Both the position numbers and the translations under genes were made by a program. This document shows positions 16,236 through 24,458 of a DNA stretch of 64,000 nucleotides, piece after piece. Location of the stretch: assembly GCF_006345825.1 (NCBI RefSeq), contig NZ_VCIX01000092.1:1488001-1552000 (forward strand), in the 5' to 3' direction. The number at the start of each line of letters is the position of its first letter. Position 1 is the first letter of the stretch. Under the pieces are notes generated by a model. It was not told where the DNA came from. It worked only from the letters and a program-made list of their open reading frames with translations, and made no database searches. Source of the DNA: Paenibacillus paridis (GTDB lineage Bacteria; Bacillota; Bacilli; Paenibacillales; Paenibacillaceae).

Positions 16236-16616
16236 ATGAATGAGCAAGTATTAGCAGGTCAAGTTCAAATATCAGAGGCTGTGGTCTCTAAAATAGCAGG
16301 TCATGCAGCACTTATCAAAAGCGATGTCGCCGTATTAGTCGGCAGCATCTCAGAAGGAATAGCGAAACGTCTCGGCGGTAAAAATATTCCCAAAGGTGTA
16401 TCTGTTTCCATGGATGAACATAAGACGGCGATTGAATTGCGGGTTATTATCGCTTACGGGTCCGATATTCGCCGCGTTTGCCGAGAACTGCAACATCATG
16501 TTCATGAAGCGGTAGAGATGATGACAGGCAAATCCTTTATTGAGGTTCATGTTAAGGTGGAAGGGGTTTCGTTCAAAGGAGCATCGAAAGAAAACGTTGT
16601 ACATAAGGAGATATGA
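16236..16616 (+). CDS. Asp23/Gls24 family envelope stress protein
   Basis: A 126-residue Asp23/Gls24 (DUF322) protein. QISEAVVSKIAGHAAL at the start, then GVSVSMDEHKTAIELRVIIAYG and VCRELQHHVHEAVEMMTG are the family pattern. Family members coat the inner face of the membrane and respond to alkaline or envelope stress. I chose ATG 16236, 9 bases after AGGAG; the in-frame GTG at 16227 overlaps the ribosome site. Its stop overlaps the response regulator start, so it leads a four-gene unit with a two-component system and an AI-2E family protein. Confidence 0.9.
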   Translation: MNEQVLAGQVQISEAVVSKIAGHAALIKSDVAVLVGSISEGIAKRLGGKNIPKGVSVSMDEHKTAIELRVIIAYGSDIRRVCRELQHHVHEAVEMMTGKSFIEVHVKVEGVSFKGASKENVVHKEI

Positions 16617-17323
16617 TGAGGTATACCATACTAATTGCTGATGACGAACCTGAAATCATGGAATTGCTTCAACTTTATTTAGAAAATGACTATGCCATTC
16701 TGCAAGCCAAAGATGGCATTGAAGCGCTGGAGCTTGTCCAAAAAGAGAAGATTGATTTGGCTATCCTTGATATTATGATGCCTGGTCTGGATGGGCGCAG
16801 CCTATTGAAAAAAATTAGGGAAACCCGAACGTTTCCTGTATTATTTTTATCCGCTAAGAGCCAGTATCATGACAAAATACTCGGACTAGGTTTAGGGGCT
16901 GACGATTATATGTCTAAGCCGTTTAACCCGCTTGAGGTTGTTGCCCGCGTACAAGCGCTGCTGCGGAGAGTGTATCACTTTGATGCTGCTGATACGAGCT
17001 CTAGCCAGAGCAACGTTTGCAAAGTTGGAGAACTCAAGCTTGATCGAATCCGCTGCTCTCTTTTCCATGGGGAGGAGCCTATTTCTTTAACATCAACCGA
17101 ATATAAAATTATCGATTTATTAATGAAGGAGCCAGGTCGTGTCTTTACCCGCAAAAAAATTTATGAGTCAGTCTGGGATGACTATTACGTTCATGAGGAT
17201 AGCGCCATTATGATGCATATTAGCAATTTACGCGAGAAAATTGAACGGGACCCGAAGCAGCCCGTCTATATTAAAACGATTAGAGGGTTGGGATATAAAA
17301 TTGAAGCGCCAAGGGAAGAGTAG
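16616..17323 (+). CDS. OmpR/PhoB-type response regulator
   Basis: A 235-residue two-component regulator. The receiver domain has the acidic pair DD (residues 9-10), phosphorylation site D52 (LAILDIMMPG) and the lysine of SKPF; the C-terminal winged helix includes LTSTEYKIIDLLM and KTIRGLGYKIE. ATG 16616 is better spaced from AAGGAG than ATG 16613. It overlaps the end of the Gls24 gene and the start of the kinase gene, so the three are translationally linked. Targets unknown. Confidence 0.93.
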   Translation: MRYTILIADDEPEIMELLQLYLENDYAILQAKDGIEALELVQKEKIDLAILDIMMPGLDGRSLLKKIRETRTFPVLFLSAKSQYHDKILGLGLGADDYMSKPFNPLEVVARVQALLRRVYHFDAADTSSSQSNVCKVGELKLDRIRCSLFHGEEPISLTSTEYKIIDLLMKEPGRVFTRKKIYESVWDDYYVHEDSAIMMHISNLREKIERDPKQPVYIKTIRGLGYKIEAPREE

Positions 17324-18389
17324 TAAAAACAGGAAACTGCGTACTTCGCTCATTTACGACTTCTTATGGTTCAACATCCTTTTGCTTCTTTTGCTTGGTA
17401 CCATGATCGTTATCGGAATTATCGATTTCAGCCATCGAGCCGACCCGGCTGCTGTTAATAATAGCAGCTTGGTTTATGTTATGATCTGGGTAGCGCTGAT
17501 GGCTGTTCTTATTTTTGTATACAGCTATTGGGTCGCCAGGCGAATCAACAAGCCACTGCAGCAAATTTCTATTGGATTAAAGGAAATGATTGAGGGAGAT
17601 TACAGTACGCGAATTGCGTTAGAAGGGGAAAAGGAATTCGTACAAATACGCGACACCTTTAATTATATGGCAGGCATTATTGAAAAAACGGCAGCGGAAA
17701 AACAATATGCAGAAGACAGCAAACAACGGCTAATCGTTGATCTTTCCCATGATTTGAAAACGCCGATCACGAGCATACAGGGCTATGCACAGGCTTTGTA
17801 TGAAGGAAGAGTAGAGGACGATGAGCGGCAAAAAAAATATTTAAGCTATATTTATTACAAATCAGAGCAAGTGACCAAGCTCATACATAATATGCTGGAT
17901 CTGCTCAAAACAGATTCTCCCGATTTTCGAATGAAATTAGAGCGCAATGAAATCGGAGATTTCCTGCGTGAGGTAGTGGCGGATTTGTATGGCGATATCG
18001 AAAAAAAGGATTTTGTGCTGCAATTGAACATAGCAGAGGAAAATGTGTATGCCGTATACGATATCGATTTGCTGTCCAGCGTGATTCGTAATCTGATTGC
18101 CAATGCACTAACCTATAACCCGACACGCACCCACTTGAGGGTAGAGCTAATTCCGCAAGCAGAACATGTAATTATTGAAATCGCAGATACGGGCATAGGC
18201 ATTCCAAAGCAGCTGTGGGGCAACATATTTGAACCGTTCGTACGCGGTGATGAAGCGAGAGCCGGCGAAGCAGGGACAGGCCTCGGACTATCCATTGCAA
18301 GAAAAAACACAGAAAAAATGGGGGGCATGCTAAAGCTTCGCGAACAGGCCGGGGAGCCGACCGTTTTTTCCATCCATCTGCAAAAATAA
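17301..18389 (+). CDS. sensor histidine kinase with HAMP domain
   Basis: About 362 residues. Two membrane spans (about 17-41 and 56-78) enclose only about 15 extracytoplasmic residues, so it is an intramembrane-sensing kinase likely to detect envelope events. HAMP follows, then the H-box DLSHDLKTPI with H150, N-box NLIANALTYNP, and the G boxes DTGIGIP and GTGLGLS. The start is uncertain: TTG 17301, overlapping the regulator stop, is my choice; the frame stays open to 17241 without a ribosome site. Confidence 0.9.
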   Translation: MKRQGKSSKNRKLRTSLIYDFLWFNILLLLLLGTMIVIGIIDFSHRADPAAVNNSSLVYVMIWVALMAVLIFVYSYWVARRINKPLQQISIGLKEMIEGDYSTRIALEGEKEFVQIRDTFNYMAGIIEKTAAEKQYAEDSKQRLIVDLSHDLKTPITSIQGYAQALYEGRVEDDERQKKYLSYIYYKSEQVTKLIHNMLDLLKTDSPDFRMKLERNEIGDFLREVVADLYGDIEKKDFVLQLNIAEENVYAVYDIDLLSSVIRNLIANALTYNPTRTHLRVELIPQAEHVIIEIADTGIGIPKQLWGNIFEPFVRGDEARAGEAGTGLGLSIARKNTEKMGGMLKLREQAGEPTVFSIHLQK

Positions 18390-18416
18390 TACTAAAAAGG
18401 TCAAGGAGAGACTTGT

Positions 18417-19496
18417 ATGCTTTCATTAAATCGTTTTATTCGCTGGTGTTTGGCCATTATGCTCGTACTAGCAAGTGTTTATTTGGCCTCGCTCGTTGAT
18501 TTTATATTTAAACCCATTCTTTCACTGGTCAATATTGTGATGATTCCGCTTATTTTGTCGTTTTTCGCTTATTATATGCTTCGTCCGATCGTGGATTGGA
18601 TGGTACGCAAGAAGACTAACCGTACGGTGGCAATTTTAGTGATCTATCTCGTCATCGCCTTGATCGGAGTTGTCTTTCTTACCGGCGTGTGGCCCTCTTT
18701 GCGTGAGCAAATCAATAATTTGTTGAAGAATGGACCGAGCATCCTTTCAGAATTAAATTTTCAACTGCAGGAGTTAGAGAAAAATGAATTTCTCTCTGCG
18801 TATATCCCCGCTGATTTCTCTATCGTTACACAGGTTACAGATTTCTTAAGCCATGGTTTTGCATTTCTAACGGAATACATCAAAGGACTATTTTCATTCA
18901 TTTCGAATATGGCGATTACCTTGTTTGTATTTCCAATCATCTTATTCTATATGTTAAAAGAAGGCGGCAATTTTGGAAAAGTGCTCGTTCGGGCGCTTCC
19001 AAAACGATTCCGTGCGGAAGGGGAAGAGATTACGGGTGAGGTTGATAAAGTATTAAGCGGCTTTATCCTCGGGCGAGTGCTCGTTAATCTTGCGCTTGGA
19101 GTACTCATGTACATCGGCTTTCTGATTATTGGACTGCCTTATGCGCTGCTGTTAACCGTAGTAGCTGTGATTATGAACTTTATACCTTTTTTTGGAGCTA
19201 TATTGTCCGCTGTTCCCATCGTTATTATCGGTTTCATTGAATCGCCTTCAGTTGCAATATGGTCGATCATTATTATTTTATTGGCACAGCAAATTCAAGA
19301 TAATGTGATTGCTCCTTATGTTTTTGGAAAACAGCTCAATATCCATCCGCTTACTACGATATTACTTGTATTAGTAGGGGGCGATATTTTCGGCATCATT
19401 GGGATCATTATCATTATCCCTGTATACATGATCGTGAAAATCGTGGGGGTAAAGGTTTACGAATTGTTCTTCAAACATTCATGGGAAAATATTTAA
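18417..19496 (+). CDS. AI-2E family (PerM/YtvI-like) transporter
   Basis: A 359-residue polytopic membrane protein of the AI-2E exporter-like superfamily. It has paired N-terminal helices, a soluble middle (about 95-145) and a C-terminal block with the family features PFFGAILSAVP (about residue 256) and VIAPYVFGKQLNIHPL. Members export small molecules or exchange Na+/H+; some, such as YtvI, affect sporulation. AAGGAGAG lies before ATG. It ends the Gls24/two-component unit and is followed by a strong terminator. Substrate unknown. Confidence 0.9.
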   Translation: MLSLNRFIRWCLAIMLVLASVYLASLVDFIFKPILSLVNIVMIPLILSFFAYYMLRPIVDWMVRKKTNRTVAILVIYLVIALIGVVFLTGVWPSLREQINNLLKNGPSILSELNFQLQELEKNEFLSAYIPADFSIVTQVTDFLSHGFAFLTEYIKGLFSFISNMAITLFVFPIILFYMLKEGGNFGKVLVRALPKRFRAEGEEITGEVDKVLSGFILGRVLVNLALGVLMYIGFLIIGLPYALLLTVVAVIMNFIPFFGAILSAVPIVIIGFIESPSVAIWSIIIILLAQQIQDNVIAPYVFGKQLNIHPLTTILLVLVGGDIFGIIGIIIIIPVYMIVKIVGVKVYELFFKHSWENI

Positions 19497-19520
19497 AATC
19501 GCACATCGCATATCATAATA

Positions 19521-19556
19521 AGAAGGAGTTTGCTGTGATTGCAAATTCCTTTTTTT
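19521..19556 (+). terminator. intrinsic terminator
   Basis: AAGGAGTTTGC pairs with GCAAATTCCTT, then a T-tract. Confidence 0.88.
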
Positions 19557-19563
19557 ATAAAAG

Positions 19564-19591
19564 TTGACAATTTAATTATAAGTGTTAATAT
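19564..19591 (+). promoter_or_regulatory. candidate sigma-A promoter
   Basis: TTGACA at 19564-19569 with TAATAT 16 bases downstream, upstream of the small membrane protein gene. Confidence 0.4.
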
Positions 19592-19713
19592 ATACCATCT
19601 ACAGTCGAATCATAAATCTGTTAATTATACGAACATTTGAAGAAATACCAAGTTCTATGGATCCGCGGTTTCCGGCATTTTATACTCTTATTGCAGATTA
19701 AGAGGAGGTAAAA

Positions 19714-19950
19714 ATGAACTCCAAAAATTTCGAAAAGACGCCACTGAGGATACGTTTTATACTTGGAAGTCCTTCTTTTATATTCTTAATTATAGTTTAC
19801 GTTAGTTTATTCTGGCTTGCTCCACTGTTTGTTGAGCTGGGAATCCAACCTAAAGATCGTTTTGTTATTATCGTTGTAGTAATGGTTACTTTCTTAATTG
19901 GTCTTTTCACCGGAAAGCTTATTTCTTATCTAGAATCGAAATTTAAATGA
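19714..19950 (+). CDS. small two-span membrane protein, unknown
   Basis: A 78-residue protein with two hydrophobic helices (about residues 20-41 and 50-70) separated by a short polar turn, and a lysine-rich tail, so both ends probably face the cytoplasm. The ribosome site AGGAGG is excellent and it has its own promoter candidate and terminator, which argues that it is a real single-gene unit. No family recognised. Confidence 0.75.
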   Translation: MNSKNFEKTPLRIRFILGSPSFIFLIIVYVSLFWLAPLFVELGIQPKDRFVIIVVVMVTFLIGLFTGKLISYLESKFK

Positions 19951-19964
19951 ATTTCTTAGTTGAA

Positions 19965-19999
19965 AGTCCCATGAGGCGATACCTCAGGGGACTTTTTTT
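19965..19999 (+). terminator. intrinsic terminator
   Basis: AGTCCC-AT-GAGG pairs with CCTC-AG-GGGACT, followed by TTTTTTT. Confidence 0.9.
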
Positions 20000-20139
20000 G
20001 CAAAATTACCTTAACGGGAGCTTAATTGTTTGACATAGATACGTAATAGAATTAAGGCTTAGGTAACCCCTTGTTACACAGGATCTAAGGATGACTTGTT
20101 AGAATAAAGAAGACAAAACATAAGGGGATGGACAGACAC

Positions 20140-21084
20140 ATGAGAAAAACGTTGAAAGTTATTTTGAAAGTCATTGGAGCAATATTGCTAGTATTTATTC
20201 TTTTTCTGGTCATTGTTTTTGCGGTTAACAAGATTTGCAATAAAATCGAAAAAGGAAAAATTGAATCCTATGGACAGCTCGTGCCTGTAGACGGGAAAAA
20301 TATGAATGTTACCATTCAAGGTACTGGCGAGAAAACGGTCGTCATGCTTCCGGGATTTGGCACAGCGTCACCTGCGCTTGATTTTAAACCGTTAGTGGAC
20401 GAGCTAACTCCGTATTACAAAGTAGTCGTCATTGAGCCTTTTGGCTATGGTTTGAGTGATGTGTCCGATAAGGAAAGAACCATTGAAAATATAGTCAATG
20501 AGATTCATGAATGCTTACAAGCTTTAAAGATTGACCAATATATTCTGATGGGCCACTCCATTGCCGGCATTTATGGACTGGATTACGTGAACAAGTATGA
20601 GAACGAAGTCAGCGCATTTGTCGGAATTGATACCAGTGTTCCTTCGCAAGACAATTCGGATCCATTTCCGTCAGAAATGTATAAAGCACTTAACAATTCA
20701 GGATTCTACCGATTGATTATGAAACTTAGCCCAGATCAACTAATCACACCACAAGTAGATGAGGAAACTAGAGAGCAAATCAGAATGATTTCACTAAAAA
20801 ATTCGTTTAATGCCAACATATTAAGTGAAGGAGAACATTTTGAATATAATTTTAAAGCCGTTGAAAATACAACATTCCCCAAAAATCTTCCGCTTATCTT
20901 CTTTTTAGAAGCGAATAACACGGATGTTGAAGGATGGGAACAGAAGCATGATGAACAAATTAAAGATTCCGTACATGGAAAAGTGATAAATTTTGAAGGC
21001 GAGCATTATTTGCACCATACCAAATCGAAAGAAATTGCTGAGAATTTTAGAAGCTTTATGAATGAAGTTGAAATAGGCAAGTAA
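20140..21084 (+). CDS. membrane-anchored alpha/beta hydrolase
   Basis: A 314-residue hydrolase with an N-terminal membrane anchor (about residues 6-32). The hydrolase core begins with VVMLPGFGTASP, and the nucleophile elbow is LMGHSIAGIYG with Ser in G-H-S-I-A/G; the C-terminal EGEHYLHH supplies the catalytic histidine. The catalytic domain is probably on the outer face. ATG 20140 or 20128 could start; AAGGGG abuts 20128 and is 12 bases from 20140, which I prefer. It is flanked by terminators and monocistronic. Confidence 0.85.
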   Translation: MRKTLKVILKVIGAILLVFILFLVIVFAVNKICNKIEKGKIESYGQLVPVDGKNMNVTIQGTGEKTVVMLPGFGTASPALDFKPLVDELTPYYKVVVIEPFGYGLSDVSDKERTIENIVNEIHECLQALKIDQYILMGHSIAGIYGLDYVNKYENEVSAFVGIDTSVPSQDNSDPFPSEMYKALNNSGFYRLIMKLSPDQLITPQVDEETREQIRMISLKNSFNANILSEGEHFEYNFKAVENTTFPKNLPLIFFLEANNTDVEGWEQKHDEQIKDSVHGKVINFEGEHYLHHTKSKEIAENFRSFMNEVEIGK

Positions 21085-21099
21085 AAAAATCCTTAGTTC

Positions 21100-21138
21100 G
21101 AACGAGACACAGTTGAGTATGTGTTTCGTTCTTTTTTT
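21100..21138 (+). terminator. intrinsic terminator
   Basis: GAACGAGACACA pairs with TGTGTTTCGTTC, then TTTTTTT. Confidence 0.9.
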
Positions 21139-21150
21139 AAGGAGGAGCAT

Positions 21151-21273
21151 TTGAAAAACGCCTTTATCTGCGAAGATTACTCTTCTGTAGGAAAGGCGTT
21201 TTTCTCGTTGGTCCTCAACGCGCTACAATACGGGTTACCATTAGAGAAAAGAAGCCGCGACTACTGCTTATGA
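21151..21273 (+). CDS. possible 40-residue small protein overlapping a long hairpin
   Basis: A TTG-initiated frame five bases after GGAGG encodes a 40-residue peptide starting MKNAFICEDYS and ending RSRDYCL. The same DNA contains a 13-bp perfect inverted repeat (21153-21165 and 21192-21204) enclosing a second small hairpin. Either the peptide is real and its mRNA strongly folded, or this is a structured RNA and the frame is chance. No homologue recognised. Confidence 0.25.
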   Translation: MKNAFICEDYSSVGKAFFSLVLNALQYGLPLEKRSRDYCL

Positions 21274-21438
21274 TCATATCAGCCCCAAAAGTGGAGAAAT
21301 TTACGGTTAAATGTGCATTTTTTTATAAAGTTCTATAGTTTCTCTATGTTTAATCTAACAATTGTAGGGTTGTTTCCGCTTCAGGTAAGCTCTACACTTT
21401 ATATATTCGTCTACTTTAATCGTAAAAGGAGAATTTTT

Positions 21439-22422
21439 ATGACTAATAAACCAATTCCAAACAAACCGCTTGTTACCCATATTTATACGGCTGACCCTTC
21501 TGCACATGTATTTGAGGGTAAAATTTATATTTATCCTTCGCATGATCTTGATCATGATGGACCAAGCAATGACAATGGCGATCAATATGCTATGGAGGAT
21601 TATCATGTGTTGTCCATCGATAATTTTGATTCACCGGTCGTTGATCATGGCGAGGTTCTGCATTTGAATAATATTCCATGGGCTTCCAAACAACTATGGG
21701 CGCCAGATGCAGCCTATAAAAATGAAATGTATTATCTGTATTATCCGGCTCGAGACCATGCTGGTATTTTTAGAATTGGCGTAGCTACAAGCCCATCTCC
21801 CGCAGGACCATTTATCCCGGAGCCAACTTATATGGAAGGCAGCTTCAGCATTGACCCAGCCGTGTTTGTGGATGATGACAATCAGGCTTATATCTATTTT
21901 GGCGGTTTATGGGGCGGACAATTAGAGAAATGGCAGACAGGTTCTTTCGAACCCGATGCAACAGGACCAGAGCCGGGAACAGCAGCGCTTGGTCCGCAGG
22001 TTGCGCTGCTTAGCGACGATATGTTGTCATTACAAGGCGCCCCGCAAGAAGTTTTGATTCTGGATGAAGACGGAAATTCGATTAAAGCCGGAGACGAGGA
22101 TCGCCGCTATTTTGAAGGACCATGGGTCCACAAATATAACGGTTGGTATTATTTATCGTATTCGACGGGCACGACACATAAGCTTGTCTATGCCATCAGC
22201 CGGAATCCACAAGGGCCGTACACGTTTAAGGGAACGATTCTAACGCCAGTCATCGGTTGGACGACTCATCATTCCATCGTACAATTCGAAGATAAATGGT
22301 ATCTATTCTACCACGACTGCTCGTTGTCAGATGGCGTAAACCACAAGCGGAGTGTTAAATATACGGAGCTGCGCTATAACGAGGATGGAACGATTCAGAC
22401 GATTACCTATAGCGAGCTATAA
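21439..22422 (+). CDS. GH43 beta-xylosidase / alpha-L-arabinofuranosidase
   Basis: A 327-residue glycoside hydrolase family 43 enzyme with the five-bladed beta-propeller pattern. The catalytic base is D19 (TADPSAHV), the pKa-setting Asp is D139 (SIDPAVF) and the acid is E226 (YFEGPWVHKY). No signal peptide is present, so it acts in the cytoplasm on imported xylo- or arabino-oligosaccharides. ATG 21439 follows AAAAGGAGAA. The GH10 gene begins 4 bases after its stop; the two form an intracellular xylan oligosaccharide unit. Confidence 0.93.
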   Translation: MTNKPIPNKPLVTHIYTADPSAHVFEGKIYIYPSHDLDHDGPSNDNGDQYAMEDYHVLSIDNFDSPVVDHGEVLHLNNIPWASKQLWAPDAAYKNEMYYLYYPARDHAGIFRIGVATSPSPAGPFIPEPTYMEGSFSIDPAVFVDDDNQAYIYFGGLWGGQLEKWQTGSFEPDATGPEPGTAALGPQVALLSDDMLSLQGAPQEVLILDEDGNSIKAGDEDRRYFEGPWVHKYNGWYYLSYSTGTTHKLVYAISRNPQGPYTFKGTILTPVIGWTTHHSIVQFEDKWYLFYHDCSLSDGVNHKRSVKYTELRYNEDGTIQTITYSEL

Positions 22423-22426
22423 AGCC

Positions 22427-23440
22427 ATGACAAGTTCCTACAATAATCAAATTCCCAAGCTGTACGAAGCGTTTAATGGACAATTTCTAATTGGTGCTGC
22501 AGTCAATGCCAAGACGGTAGTAACGCAGCGTGATTTGCTTACTTATCATTTTAATAGCTTAACAGCAGAGAATGAGATGAAGTTCGAGCGCTTGCAACCT
22601 GAAGAGGAGCTGTATACCTTTGAGGAGGCCGATCGATTAGTGGCGTTTGCAAAGGAACACGACATGGGAGTAAGAGGCCACACGCTTGTCTGGCATAATC
22701 AGACCCCTGACTGGATGTTTGAGCATCCCTCCGGCAGAGCAATGGACCGCAATACCTTGCTAGCTCGGATGAAGTCTCACATTGAAACGGTCGTAAATCG
22801 TTACAAAGGTATGATCTATGCCTGGGACGTGGTGAATGAAGCCGTGTCTGACAGTGGAGAGCAGGTGCTGCGGCAGTCAAAATGGCTCGACATTGCCGGC
22901 GAGGATTTTATTGCAAGAGCATTTGAATACACTCATGCGGCAGATCCAAATGCAATGCTGTTCTATAACGATTATAACGAGTCAGTACCTGAAAAGCGCG
23001 AGAAAATTTATTCGCTTGTAAAGTCGCTTAAAGAGAAAGACGTTCCCATTCACGGGATCGGGCTGCAAGGCCATTGGAACTTGGAGCATCCGACTTTGGA
23101 CGATATTCGCGAAGCCATAGAAAGATATGCAAGACTGGGTATGATGCTGCATATTACTGAGCTTGATGTATCCGTTTTTAATTTTGAAGATAAGCGAACA
23201 GGACTGTTGGCTCCAACAGAAGTCATGGTGGAGAGGCAAGCGGAACGTTATCAACAGTTTTTTGAATTATTCAAAGAGTATAGCGAGCATATCACGTCTG
23301 TAACCTTCTGGGGTGCGGCCGATGATTACACGTGGCTGGATAACTTTCCGGTATATGGGAGGAAAAATTGGCCGTTTATTTTTGATCAGCAGCATCAACC
23401 AAAGCAAGCTTTCTGGGATATCATTGATCTAACTCGTTAA
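22427..23440 (+). CDS. intracellular GH10 endo-1,4-beta-xylanase
   Basis: A 338-residue single-domain family 10 xylanase. The acid/base is E138 in WDVVNEA and the nucleophile E245 in HITELDV; GHTLVWHNQTP and VTFWGAADDYTW are further substrate-cleft signatures. Absence of a signal peptide and of binding modules matches intracellular xylanases such as XynA2 of Geobacillus, which finish degradation of imported xylo-oligosaccharides. It starts 4 bases after the GH43 stop without a clear ribosome site, so translation is likely coupled. Confidence 0.94.
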   Translation: MTSSYNNQIPKLYEAFNGQFLIGAAVNAKTVVTQRDLLTYHFNSLTAENEMKFERLQPEEELYTFEEADRLVAFAKEHDMGVRGHTLVWHNQTPDWMFEHPSGRAMDRNTLLARMKSHIETVVNRYKGMIYAWDVVNEAVSDSGEQVLRQSKWLDIAGEDFIARAFEYTHAADPNAMLFYNDYNESVPEKREKIYSLVKSLKEKDVPIHGIGLQGHWNLEHPTLDDIREAIERYARLGMMLHITELDVSVFNFEDKRTGLLAPTEVMVERQAERYQQFFELFKEYSEHITSVTFWGAADDYTWLDNFPVYGRKNWPFIFDQQHQPKQAFWDIIDLTR

Positions 23441-23476
23441 TGAACGGATTGTAATATAGGCTTATTAAAAGCTGTT

Positions 23477-23526
23477 CAACAGCAAGGAACCTATTTCTCA
23501 TTACAGAAATAGGTTCCTTGCTGTTG
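23477..23526 (+). terminator. long hairpin at the end of the xylan operon
   Basis: A 21-bp perfect inverted repeat with an 8-base loop, extended by AAGCT/AGCTT at its foot. The following bases are T-rich (ATATTTATTTTAG) but without a clean T-run. Confidence 0.8.
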
Positions 23527-23640
23527 GATAGCTTATATTTATTTTAGCTTAAATATGGTCGAATATTAATGACTTCATAATCGGTTGCAGCGAATAATAT
23601 CGTTTACATTTTTAAATATAAGTAATAAACTTAAAAAGGC

Positions 23641-23660
23641 TTAAGTGATTTTAAGTGATA
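23641..23660. repeat. tandem TTAAGTGAT repeat, candidate DeoR operator
   Basis: TTAAGTGATT TTAAGTGATA are two adjacent near-identical 10-mers, one helical turn apart, 19 bases before the regulator start. Confidence 0.5.
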
Positions 23661-23678
23661 TCATTGCGAGGTGGATAA

Positions 23679-24458
23679 ATGACGCAGGAAGAACGACTCA
23701 AGGGTATTCTAGAGCATATAAAGGAAAACGGGAAAATTCGGATTGAGCAAATCTGTGAAAAATATCATATCTCCCGGGACAGTGCTAGGCGCGACTTAGT
23801 CAAATTGGAAGAAGCGCGGCTGATCCTTCGCACACATGGAGGGGCAGTCCTTCCTTCATCCGGTAATTTTACAGCTCCTTATCATGTTCGTTTAGAGAAT
23901 CAAGCAACGAAGAAACGCATCGGCAGGCTAGCGGCTGGTTTGGTTCATGACGGAGAGACTTTATTTTTGGATGCGTCAACGACTGTTCAAGCTGCAATAG
24001 AAGCGCTCTCCGCCAAAGATATTACTGCCGTTACTAATTCGATCGATGCGGCCGCGTTTCTAGGTAAAAAGGAAACTGGAAAAGTTCATCTTTTGGGTGG
24101 TGAATATAATGCATGGAACAGAAATCTGACTGGTCCTCAAACGATTGCAATGATTCAGGACTTTCGAGTGCAGACCTTATTTCTGGGAGCATGCGCCATT
24201 ACACCTGATGGGTTATCGTGCCCTCAGCTGGAGGAGGCTTATGTGAAGCGTGAAATGATTTCGAGAGCAGACAAGGTGTACGTTCTTGCAGAAAGTATCA
24301 AATTCGAAAAATCATTTCTTCATCATGTTTGTGGTCTAGAGAGCATCAACATTCTCATTACGGACAGTGAGCCGCCCGTAGCTGTGCAAGAGATACTTGA
24401 TAAACATCGAATTGAGATCTTAATCGTACAAGAGGGAGATAACAATTATGAAAATTAA
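23679..24458 (+). CDS. DeoR/GlpR-family transcriptional regulator
   Basis: A 259-residue sugar-metabolism repressor. The helix-turn-helix RIEQICEKYHISRDSARRDL is followed by the family signature ILRTHGGAVL, and the C-terminal sugar-phosphate sensor includes LFLDASTTVQ and AVTNSIDAA, LLGGEYN. GAGG precedes the ATG. The next gene, an oxidoreductase, overlaps it by 11 bases. It probably controls this pair, perhaps through the tandem repeat upstream. The inducer is likely a phosphorylated sugar. Confidence 0.9.
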   Translation: MTQEERLKGILEHIKENGKIRIEQICEKYHISRDSARRDLVKLEEARLILRTHGGAVLPSSGNFTAPYHVRLENQATKKRIGRLAAGLVHDGETLFLDASTTVQAAIEALSAKDITAVTNSIDAAAFLGKKETGKVHLLGGEYNAWNRNLTGPQTIAMIQDFRVQTLFLGACAITPDGLSCPQLEEAYVKREMISRADKVYVLAESIKFEKSFLHHVCGLESINILITDSEPPVAVQEILDKHRIEILIVQEGDNNYEN

